Positions 57,042-64,000 of a DNA stretch of 64,000 nt are shown here, piece by piece. The translations under genes and the position numbers were made by a program. The stretch covers positions 34,479-98,478 of the forward strand of contig SZOV01000005.1 of assembly GCA_030263375.1 (NCBI GenBank), read 5' to 3'. Origin of the DNA: Deltaproteobacteria bacterium PRO3. GTDB lineage: Bacteria > UBA10199 > DSSB01. Within the stretch, counting starts at the first letter, position 1; each line of letters begins with the position of its first letter. The notes beneath the pieces are model-generated. The model saw only the letters and a program-made list of their open reading frames with translations, had not been told where the DNA came from and did no database searches.

Positions 57042-58793
57042 ATGGCCAAGACCCAGACCATCACTTCGGCGAGCAGCGCCGAATATTTTTCCAAAAACCT
57101 CCAGCAGGTCGGCTTCTCCTCCTACACGAAGGCCGCGCTGACCACGATCAAGGAGGCCGTCGACAACTCGCTGGACGCCTGCGAGGAGGCCGGCATCCTC
57201 CCCGAGGTCTTCGTCCTGATCGAGAAGGTCGGCGAGGGCACGGCCAAGAACGCCGACTCGATCCGCATCCGCGTCGAGGACAACGGCCCCGGCCTCGAGC
57301 CCGACGACGTCGTCAAGGTCTTCGGCGAGTACCTGGCCAGCTCGAAGTTCGGGCGCGGCCGCTGCAGCCGCGGCCAGCAGGGCATCGGCATCTCGGCCGT
57401 CACCACCTGGGCCCAGCTGACCAGCGCGCGGGGGGCGACGGTCGTCACCAAGACCGCCAAGATGCGCAAGGCGGTGCAATGCGTCGTCGAGGTCGACATC
57501 AAGCACAACAAGGGCACGCTCAAGTCGAAGGAAGCGGTCGACTGGGACCGCGACCACGGCCTGGCCTGCGAGTTCGTCATCGACGCCCGCATCCAGCTCA
57601 ACGGCGAGGGCGGCCTGCTCGCCTACCTCACCGGCACGACCCTGGTGAACCCCCACCTGACCCTGCGCTACAAGATCCTGGACCAAGAAGAAGTCACGGT
57701 GCCCCGCGTCACCGAGGAAATGCCGCAGATCCCCGACGCCACCGCCCCCCACCCGCACACCATGAAGCTGGGGGAGTTCATCGCCCACTCCCACCTCTTC
57801 GGCCGCGTCTCGATCGGCGCCTGGCTTAAAAAAGGTTTCTCCCGCATCAGCGACGGGGTCCTGGCCGAAATGAGGAAAGAAGGCCTGCCGCAGTCGCTCA
57901 TCGACCTGAGCGTCGACAAGGCCTCGGAGGAGCAATTCAAAAAAGTCTTCGCCGCCCTGCAAAAGGCCAAGCTGATGGCGCCCTCGACCAGTTCGGTCTT
58001 GAGCATCGGCGAGTCGGGACTGGCCAAGAGCATCCAGCGGGTCGGGCAGGTCGACTTCTTCTCGGTCGTCTCCCGCAAGCCGGCGATCTGCGACTTCAAG
58101 CCGGTCTTGGTCGAAACTGCGATCGCCCGCCTGCTGGACAAGCCGTCCGAGGACGAGCCCGTCACGCTGCTGCGCTTCGCCAACCGCGTGCCCTTGCAGT
58201 TCGACAAGGCCGCCTGCGCCATCACCCAGGCGACGGTCTCGGTCAACTGGCGCGCCTACGGGCTCAACCAGCCGAAGAACAGCCTGCCGCAGGGGCCCTA
58301 CATCATCGCGGTCAGCGTCGTCTCGCCCTTCATCAAGTTCAAGAACGCCTCCAAAGAGACCATCGACGCCAGCGACGAGCTGGTCGAGGAGATCCGCCGC
58401 ACCCTGATCCAGGCCGGCCAGCGCCTCTCCAAGCATATCCGTCGCGAGGTCAAGGAGGCCGACCTCGAGAAGAAGCGGCAGCACATCGAGATGTTCGCCC
58501 CCATCCTGGTCGACGGCGCCTGCCGCATCACCAAGTCGCCCAAGGAGCGTCGGATCAAGGCCCTCGACGGCCTGGCCAAGATCCTCGGCCGCGACGCCGC
58601 CCTGGCCGAGCAGGAATTGGCCGTCGCCATCGAGCACGCCGAGGAGGCCGTGCTAAAGATGGGCCAAGTCGCCGGCATCCTCCCCGCCTCGGGAGAGGGC
58701 GAGACCGCCGAGGCCCCGCCCCAGGCGCCCGCGAAGGAAACCAAGAAAAAGCGCCCGGTCAAAACCAAGGCCGCCAAGGAGAGGAAAAAGTAA
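57042..58793 (+). CDS. top6B: DNA topoisomerase VI subunit B
   Basis: This encodes 583 residues. The GHKL ATPase site is complete: the N box (IKEAVDNSLDACEEAG), the G1 box (VEDNGPGLEPDD) and the G2 box (GRGRCSRGQQGIGI). The transducer domain with the conserved Lys (NRVPLQFDKAACAI) follows, and a Lys/Pro-rich tail ends the chain. It forms an A2B2 enzyme with the next gene that relaxes and decatenates DNA by ATP-driven double-strand passage. Such type IIB enzymes are usual in archaea and only scattered in bacteria. Confidence 0.93.
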   Translation: MAKTQTITSASSAEYFSKNLQQVGFSSYTKAALTTIKEAVDNSLDACEEAGILPEVFVLIEKVGEGTAKNADSIRIRVEDNGPGLEPDDVVKVFGEYLASSKFGRGRCSRGQQGIGISAVTTWAQLTSARGATVVTKTAKMRKAVQCVVEVDIKHNKGTLKSKEAVDWDRDHGLACEFVIDARIQLNGEGGLLAYLTGTTLVNPHLTLRYKILDQEEVTVPRVTEEMPQIPDATAPHPHTMKLGEFIAHSHLFGRVSIGAWLKKGFSRISDGVLAEMRKEGLPQSLIDLSVDKASEEQFKKVFAALQKAKLMAPSTSSVLSIGESGLAKSIQRVGQVDFFSVVSRKPAICDFKPVLVETAIARLLDKPSEDEPVTLLRFANRVPLQFDKAACAITQATVSVNWRAYGLNQPKNSLPQGPYIIAVSVVSPFIKFKNASKETIDASDELVEEIRRTLIQAGQRLSKHIRREVKEADLEKKRQHIEMFAPILVDGACRITKSPKERRIKALDGLAKILGRDAALAEQELAVAIEHAEEAVLKMGQVAGILPASGEGETAEAPPQAPAKETKKKRPVKTKAAKERKK

Positions 58794-59936
58794 ATGGCTA
58801 CCGACGTCGACGTCAAAGAACTCTCCGTCGAGATGTGCGAGCGCCTGCTGCGCGACCTCGAGCGCGCCAAGCGCCCCGTACTGGAGGCCACCAAGTGCTC
58901 GCTCGACAACTCCAACTACAACCCCAAGGTCGGCTACCTGACGCCCGGCGACAAGAAGGTCGCGACCGAGCTGAACGTCAGCTCGGTGCAAAAGATGTCG
59001 CGGGCGATCTTCATGCTCGAGCTGATCCTGCGCAACCTCGAGGTCGGCGCCACCAACACCAAGCGCGAGCTCTACTACATCTCGAAGGGCGAAATTAAGC
59101 ACGACCCGGCGCTCAAGCCGCTGGACTTCGCCGACCAGGACGAGAGCGACGCGATCATCGACTTCATCTGCGAGATGATGGAGTGCTACCGCGAAGACCT
59201 GAACTGCTTCGCCAACGACCGCGGCGGCCAAACCTACAGCCAGCAGCTGGTGGTGGTCGAGACCCTGCCCGACGGCGGCAAGGCGACCATCGACCTGAGC
59301 ACGCTGGGCACCTCCCCCTTCCAACCGAAAAACCGCCCGCAGAGCCTCAAGCTCAAGGCCAAGAAGAAGATCGACTTCTGCCTGATCGTCGAGTCGGAGG
59401 GCACGGCCAACACGCTGGTCAACAGCGGCTTCACCAAGCGCCACCCGGTGATCCTCCTGGGCGCCCAGGGCGTCCCCTCCAACGCGGTGCGAGGCTGGAC
59501 CAAGCTGATCCAGGACGAGCTGAAGATCCCCTGCTACTTCTTCGGCGACTTGGACGCCTACACCATGCAGAACATCTTCCGCACCCTCAAGGCCGGCTCG
59601 GCGGCCAGCCTGATCCGCAACTCGGACTTCTCGGCGCCGGAGGTGAAGTTTTTGGGCGTGCTGCCGGAAGACATCAAGAAGTACGACCTGCCCGATTACG
59701 GCGTGAAGGAAAACGACGCCGCCGAGTCCCGCGCCCTGAAGAAGGCCCGCGACGCCCTGGCAAACGATCCCTTCTTCAAGGACAAACGCAACAAGGGCCT
59801 CTCCGACATCCTCAAGTGGCTGATCCAGCACAAGCGCCGCTGCGAGCAGCAGGCCCTCTTCTCGGTCAACCCGCGGGACCCGCTGATGCCCGAGAAGATC
59901 ATCATCGAGAAGATCAAGAAGGGGAACTACGTCTAG
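58794..59936 (+). CDS. top6A: DNA topoisomerase VI subunit A
   Basis: This encodes 380 residues, starting right after the top6B stop. The winged-helix domain carries the nucleophilic Tyr in TKRELYYIS (about residue 95), and the Toprim domain has VESEGTANTL and the acidic motif FFGDLDAY. The family also includes Spo11. The tight linkage of B and A matches archaeal operons and supports a functional pair. The codon use is like that of the GC-rich neighbours, so any transfer was not recent. Confidence 0.93.
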   Translation: MATDVDVKELSVEMCERLLRDLERAKRPVLEATKCSLDNSNYNPKVGYLTPGDKKVATELNVSSVQKMSRAIFMLELILRNLEVGATNTKRELYYISKGEIKHDPALKPLDFADQDESDAIIDFICEMMECYREDLNCFANDRGGQTYSQQLVVVETLPDGGKATIDLSTLGTSPFQPKNRPQSLKLKAKKKIDFCLIVESEGTANTLVNSGFTKRHPVILLGAQGVPSNAVRGWTKLIQDELKIPCYFFGDLDAYTMQNIFRTLKAGSAASLIRNSDFSAPEVKFLGVLPEDIKKYDLPDYGVKENDAAESRALKKARDALANDPFFKDKRNKGLSDILKWLIQHKRRCEQQALFSVNPRDPLMPEKIIIEKIKKGNYV

Positions 59937-60058
59937 CCGAACGACGATCCCACCCATAGCCCGCTGGCCATTTCCCGCGCTTCGTCTTATTTTAAGAATT
60001 CGTTGCCAATGCGAACGGTTCGTTCCGGCGCTTGTCCGGCGATAAGAAGGAGGCGGCC

Positions 60059-60913
60059 ATGAAAAGACTGAACCAAATCCGAAAGGCCCCCCGCGGCCAC
60101 TGGGTCGGCGACGGCTTTCCCGTGCGCTCGATGTTCTCCTACGACCGGGACGGGGCCGCGATCAGCCCCTTCCTGCTGCTCGACTACGCGGGGCCGGCCG
60201 AGTTCCCGCCCACCGAAGAGCGCCTCGGCGTCGGCGAGCATCCCCACCGCGGCTTCGAGACCGTCACCGTCGTCTATCAGGGCGAGGTCGAGCACCGCGA
60301 CTCGGCGGGGCACGGCGGCAAGATCGGGCCGGGCGACGTCCAATGGATGACGGCCGCCTCCGGCATCGTGCACGAGGAACGGCATGGGCGCGATTTCGCC
60401 CGCCGGGGCGGCACCTTGGAGATGGTGCAGCTCTGGGTGAACTTGCCCGCGAAATTCAAGATGACCGAGCCGCGCTACCAAGACATTCTCGACGCCCAAA
60501 TTCCGCAGGTCGAGCTGCCGAACGGCGCCGGACTGGCGCGGATCATCGCCGGCGAGCTCTCCGGAACCCGCGGCCCGGCCAAGACCTTCAGCCCCGTCGA
60601 CCTCTGGGACTTGCGCCTCAATGCCGGCCGGCGAGCCGAGCTGCCACTGCCCGAGGGCCACACTGCCCAGCTCTTGCTGCTGCGCGGGCGCGCGGCGGTG
60701 CCGGGCGGCGAAACCTTGGAGGCCGCCGAGCTCGCCCTCTTCGAAGGGGCCGGAAACGGCATCGCCCTCGAGGCGCAGGAAGACGCGACGGCGTTGTTGA
60801 TGAGCGGGGCCCCGATCGAGGAGTCGATCGCGGGCTACGGCCCCTTCGTCATGAACACCCGGGAAGAAATCCTGCAGGCCATGCAGGACTACGAGAGCGG
60901 CCGGATGGGCTAG
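60059..60913 (+). CDS. Pirin-family protein
   Basis: This encodes 284 residues from ATG at 60059 with AAGAAGGAGG upstream. The N-terminal cupin has the metal ligands HPHRGFETVT, then His (EVEHRDSAG) and Glu further on (MTAASGIVHEE), the quercetinase-like site of pirins. The C-terminal cupin is degenerate. Pirins act as quercetin dioxygenases or regulators. It ends four bases into the convergent gene. Confidence 0.88.
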   Translation: MKRLNQIRKAPRGHWVGDGFPVRSMFSYDRDGAAISPFLLLDYAGPAEFPPTEERLGVGEHPHRGFETVTVVYQGEVEHRDSAGHGGKIGPGDVQWMTAASGIVHEERHGRDFARRGGTLEMVQLWVNLPAKFKMTEPRYQDILDAQIPQVELPNGAGLARIIAGELSGTRGPAKTFSPVDLWDLRLNAGRRAELPLPEGHTAQLLLLRGRAAVPGGETLEAAELALFEGAGNGIALEAQEDATALLMSGAPIEESIAGYGPFVMNTREEILQAMQDYESGRMG

Positions 60914-61752
60914 TCTTTGTCGGACTTGACGGCGCCGCTCTTCGCCCCCAGCCGCGAGAGCATCTCGTCGAAGTAGGGCCGGTCGCGGAGGTTCATGTAT
61001 TCCTCCGGGAAGGCCACCACCTCGATGTTGGCGATTTTTCGGGCCGGATCGGCATTGCGCAGCACGAAGGAGAAGCGGCTGCCGTCGACCAGCTTGGTGT
61101 TGTTCATGAACGGCGTGTCGAAGTAGGAGACGTAGAACTCGATCGTCTTGAAATTGAAATTCTCCGCGGCCGAGCTGACCCGCACCTTGACGTCGGAGTC
61201 GCTCACCTCCTGCAACCGCACGGCGAAGGGATAGGTGCCTTCCCTCCCCTTCAGGTTGAAGCTCCCCATCCTCGGACAATCTTCCGTCGAATCCATGCAG
61301 AGCCTCAGCTCGATCGGCTCGTTCTGCGGCTTGCTGAGCAGGTTGACCTGCCGGTCGGCCGCGTCCCGCGCGATGGAGAGCAGCCGCAAGCGCTGCTCGG
61401 GGTTGATGCGCCGGTTGAGGTCCTCGAAGAGCGGCCTGGCGTCGAAGAACTCCTGGAAGTTGAGCGTGAGCAGGTGGAGGTACATCATCTGCTTCTCGGG
61501 GTCCTTCAGGATGTCCTCGCCGAAGTAGCTGCCGATCAGCGCGTTGAACATCTGCGAGCGCAGCGTCGAGTCGGACTGCTCCCGCTGCGTCATGATCTGG
61601 ACGTAGAGCTGGGTCTCGCGGTTCTTCTCTTGGTTGTAGTTGATGGCGATGGGGATGAAGACCCCCGCCAAGAGGGCGCCGATGGCGGTGACCGTCTTGG
61701 CGACCAGGTCCCATTTCGAGGCGGTGACTGGGGCGGGGGCCGGCGGCGTCAA
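60910..61752 (-). CDS. Single-span membrane protein of unknown function
   Basis: This encodes 280 residues. One hydrophobic segment near residues 17-36 (VAKTVTAIGALLAGVFIPIAI) anchors a soluble domain: a helical part (about 40-140) and a beta part (about 150-265; FKTIEFYVSYFDTPFMNNTKLVDGSRFSFVL). It is 3 bases after the small secreted gene's stop on the same strand, so they are likely co-transcribed. Not recognised. Confidence 0.65.
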   Translation of the reverse strand: MTPPAPAPVTASKWDLVAKTVTAIGALLAGVFIPIAINYNQEKNRETQLYVQIMTQREQSDSTLRSQMFNALIGSYFGEDILKDPEKQMMYLHLLTLNFQEFFDARPLFEDLNRRINPEQRLRLLSIARDAADRQVNLLSKPQNEPIELRLCMDSTEDCPRMGSFNLKGREGTYPFAVRLQEVSDSDVKVRVSSAAENFNFKTIEFYVSYFDTPFMNNTKLVDGSRFSFVLRNADPARKIANIEVVAFPEEYMNLRDRPYFDEMLSRLGAKSGAVKSDKD

Positions 61753-61755
61753 GGG

Positions 61756-62037
61756 CTACTCCAGTTTAAGATTTTTTTCGGTGGCTTGGGGAAAGACGTC
61801 GACCTTCTCCTCGCGGGTCGTCCCGTCGGGCAGCTTGACCTTGAGGGTGTAGGCGCCGGGATCGAGAGTCAGGGAATAAAAGCCGAGGGCGTTGGTCTTG
61901 CCGGACTTGTCGCCGGCCGCGACCTCGGCGTCCTTCAGCGGCGCGCCCTTGTAGGAGATCTTGCCGAAGAGCTCGGAGGCCCAAGCCGGCGCGGCGAGTG
62001 TCAAAAAGGCTAAGGATAACAATAGGATTTTCTTCAT
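61756..62037 (-). CDS. Small secreted carboxypeptidase-regulatory-like domain protein
   Basis: This encodes 93 residues. A signal peptide (ILLLSLAFLTLAAPAWA) precedes one seven-strand domain of the CarboxypepD-regulatory type (GKISYKGAPLKDAEVAAGDKSGKTNALGFYSLTLDPGAYTLKVKL). It is probably a periplasmic binding or surface module. It heads the pair with the membrane protein downstream. Confidence 0.8.
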   Translation of the reverse strand: MKKILLLSLAFLTLAAPAWASELFGKISYKGAPLKDAEVAAGDKSGKTNALGFYSLTLDPGAYTLKVKLPDGTTREEKVDVFPQATEKNLKLE

Positions 62038-62178
62038 GATCCAGTTCCTTTCGGGAGAAAGTACCCCAATCCGCGAGGGGCTGACAATGAGTCTTTCTCT
62101 TAGGACTCGCCGGGCTGGACTTTGGCTAAGGGAGAATTCCGCTTCCCATCCTCGCGAGACGGCGCTTCAATATTGCCC

Positions 62179-63192
62179 ATGCACCAGGTCTGGATCCCTA
62201 AAATCGGCGGCCCCGAGGTCCTCGAGGTGAGAGAGGCGCCCGACCCCGAGGCCAAGCCCGGCGAGATCCGCATCCGCGTCAAGGCGGCCGGCGTCAACTT
62301 CGCCGACCTCCTGGCGCGGCAGGGCCTCTACCCCGACGCGCCCAAGCTGCCGACGGTGGTGGGCTACGAGGTCGCGGGGGTCGTCGACCAGGCGGAGCCG
62401 GGCTCCGGCTTCCTCGTCGGCGACCGGGTCGGCGCCTTCACCCGCTTCGGCGGCTACAGCGACACCGTCGTCGTGCCGGCCGCCTTCGCCTTTCCCCTCT
62501 CGCCCACCCTTTCCTTCGAGGAAGGCGCGGCGATCCCGGTCAATTACCTCACCGCCTGGCTGATGCTGGTGAACCAGGGCAACGTGCAACAGGGCGACAA
62601 GGTGCTGATCCACGCGGTCGCCGGCGGCGTCGGACAGGCGGCGCTGCAGATCTGCCGCTGGCGCGGGGCGGAGGTCTACGGCACCGCGAGCGCCGCCAAG
62701 CACGCGCGCCTTCGCGAGCTGGGCGTCGCACACTGCATCGACTACCATCGCCAGGACTTCGAGGCCGAGGTCCGGCGCCTCACCGGCGGCCGCGGCGTCG
62801 AGATTGTCCTGGACGCGGTCGGCGGCGAGTCCTACCGCAAGAGCTACCGCTGTCTGGCAGCCCTCGGCAAACTGATGATGTTCGGGATCTCCAGCTTCAG
62901 CAGCTCGGAGCGACGCAGCCTCCTCGCCGTCGCGAAGGGGATGTGGCGCATGCCCAGCTTCAAGCCCCTCGCCCTGCTCAACGAAAACCGCGGCGTCATG
63001 GGCTTCAACCTGGGACACCTCTGGGACCGCGGCGAGGCCCTGGCCCGGGCGATGAAGGATATCTTGGGTTTGATCGCGGAGGGAAAACTGCGCCCCACGG
63101 TGGACCGGGCCTTTCCCCTGGAGCGGGCCGCCGAGGCCCACGCCTACCTGCACGCCCGCCAGAATTTCGGGAAGGTCCTGCTCAAGCCCTGA
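62179..63192 (+). CDS. Quinone oxidoreductase-type MDR protein
   Basis: This encodes 337 residues from ATG at 62179. It lacks the structural zinc cysteines; AGVNFADLLARQGLYPDAP, the NADP-binding AVAGGVGQAAL and the end ERAAEAHAYLHARQNFGKVLL are of the zeta-crystallin/NADPH-quinone reductase type. The substrate is not known. It is alone. Confidence 0.87.
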   Translation: MHQVWIPKIGGPEVLEVREAPDPEAKPGEIRIRVKAAGVNFADLLARQGLYPDAPKLPTVVGYEVAGVVDQAEPGSGFLVGDRVGAFTRFGGYSDTVVVPAAFAFPLSPTLSFEEGAAIPVNYLTAWLMLVNQGNVQQGDKVLIHAVAGGVGQAALQICRWRGAEVYGTASAAKHARLRELGVAHCIDYHRQDFEAEVRRLTGGRGVEIVLDAVGGESYRKSYRCLAALGKLMMFGISSFSSSERRSLLAVAKGMWRMPSFKPLALLNENRGVMGFNLGHLWDRGEALARAMKDILGLIAEGKLRPTVDRAFPLERAAEAHAYLHARQNFGKVLLKP

Positions 63193-63432
63193 GCACACCA
63201 TCGGAGGCACACCCTCGCAGGCCCAATATATAGTAGCAAGAAGCGCTAGCCCGGCCTCGCCTAACCCCTTGCGCAATGCGTAAAAAATGTGATTTATCCA
63301 ACAACCTCGGCGGCCTGCCGTCGATAAGGCACACAAATGGGGGGCTCACATCGGGTGGCTGCGCGCAGCGGCGCGCGACCTTGACTTTATTTTTCCCCAT
63401 AAAATTTCGACGTATTTGGAACGGGATGTCCC

Positions 63433-64000
63433 ATGACTCCGTCTAATTCCCTTTTGAACCGCGGGGCCTCGCTTCGCCCGGCGAGCGCACATGCCTCGCC
63501 AAGCGAGGCCGGCGCCCTCGATCGCAACCTCGCGCGCAAGCTCGCCGCGACGGCGGTCCTGCGCGGATCCGCGGCCCCGTCTTGGCTGGTCCCGACCCTG
63601 CAAGAACTGGGGAAAGAATCCGATCCCCAGCTCCAAGGGCAGGGCCTGCTCGCGGCCGCGCTGCGGCTCCGCGCCGAGGGCCGCGATCTCGCCGCGCAAG
63701 AGATCCTCGTCTCCTTGGCCGGCGCCGAGGGCCCGGAAGGCCTGCGGCGCAAAGCCTCCGCCGAGCTCTCCGCCTATCAGGGCGGCGCCTTCGGCGTACG
63801 CAGCGAATTCCTGCTCTCCCGTTTCTGCCAAGGAGCGACCGATTGGCGCGTGATCGTTCCGATGCTCGGCGCGGGCCTGGTCGGGCGCCTGGCCGGCGGC
63901 GCGACCTTGGGGCGCCTCTCCGGCCTGGCGGCCGAGGGCCGCCTGCCCTGGTATGCCCACGGCATCGGCGCGCGACTGACCGCCGGCGGCGCGGCCTATT
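63433..64000 (+). CDS. Partial hypothetical protein, runs off the window
   Basis: At least 189 residues follow the ATG at 63433 with no stop to the edge. It is Ala/Leu/Arg rich, helical in the first 130 residues (repeated helix pairs such as WLVPTLQELGKESDP and GLRRKASAELSAY), then has a Gly-rich hydrophobic part (VPMLGAGLVGRLAGGATLG) that may enter a membrane. The start lacks a clear ribosome-binding site. Not recognised. The gap 63193-63432 shows nothing definable. Confidence 0.6.
   Translation, partial: MTPSNSLLNRGASLRPASAHASPSEAGALDRNLARKLAATAVLRGSAAPSWLVPTLQELGKESDPQLQGQGLLAAALRLRAEGRDLAAQEILVSLAGAEGPEGLRRKASAELSAYQGGAFGVRSEFLLSRFCQGATDWRVIVPMLGAGLVGRLAGGATLGRLSGLAAEGRLPWYAHGIGARLTAGGAAY

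Noticed and set aside
56784..58637. 617-codon minus-strand frame
   Set aside because: Antisense to top6B and running through structured repeat copy 3; no domain.

Overview
The window is a 64 kb stretch of a GC-rich, Gram-negative bacterial chromosome. The outer envelope is evident from several lipoproteins with lipoboxes, a TolC-type outer-membrane channel with MacA/MacB partners, a PBP4-type peptidase and a hopanoid-type sugar epimerase (HpnA). The gene mix (tig-clpP-clpX-lon, KorAB, orphan NuoI-type ferredoxin, Cys-rich lipoproteins, bacterial topoisomerase VI) suggests a deltaproteobacterial-like or candidate-phylum lineage. That placement is inference; there is no rRNA or universal marker here to fix it.

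Region 1 to 13.7 kb is accessory. It carries secreted and Cys-rich lipoproteins, a beta-helix protein, a DUF1254/DUF1214 protein, two RAYT-type (Y1/HUH) transposase copies (one stopped by a nonsense codon), a decayed third remnant, and a dispersed family of 62-bp elements with near-identical 14-bp inverted ends. From 9.4 to 13.7 kb the DNA turns AT-rich. This part has a possible RelA/SpoT-like synthetase overlapping a small partner gene, and a second overlapping pair (cytosolic protein plus membrane protein). It stops next to a tRNA-Asp gene, as genomic islands often do.

From 13.9 to 33.2 kb is mostly core: lon, clpX, clpP and tig; tRNA-Leu; an amidase plus TolC-MacA-MacB efflux operon; a tRNA cluster (Lys, Arg, His) in which two copies of a palindromic element are joined to duplicated tRNA pieces; a tRNA-Arg(UCU) interrupted by a 222-nt group I intron; a rhodanese-ThiF protein; a cold-shock protein; an acyltransferase; Bcp; and NAD-type isocitrate dehydrogenase.

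From 33.3 to 47.3 kb come a NuoI-type ferredoxin diverging from a CBS-korA-korB-CBS operon, a peroxiredoxin that lacks its peroxidatic cysteine, an ElbB homologue with a damaged 3' end, a KefB-like antiporter with universal-stress domains, several small lineage-specific genes and ThrH. From 47.3 to 64 kb are PBP4, an acyl-CoA dehydrogenase, two oxidoreductases, HpnA, a secreted 1-Cys peroxiredoxin, tRNA-Glu, an ECF sigma/anti-sigma/periplasmic sensor operon, topoisomerase VI B and A, a pirin, and an unfinished gene at the right edge.

The strongest unexplained signal is a 184 to 187-nt structured repeat present three times (33301-33484, 38937-39122, 56800-56986). Its long outer stem changes sequence between copies while staying paired, and two internal boxes stay identical. 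It looks like a structured RNA or a non-autonomous element that I cannot assign to a known family.
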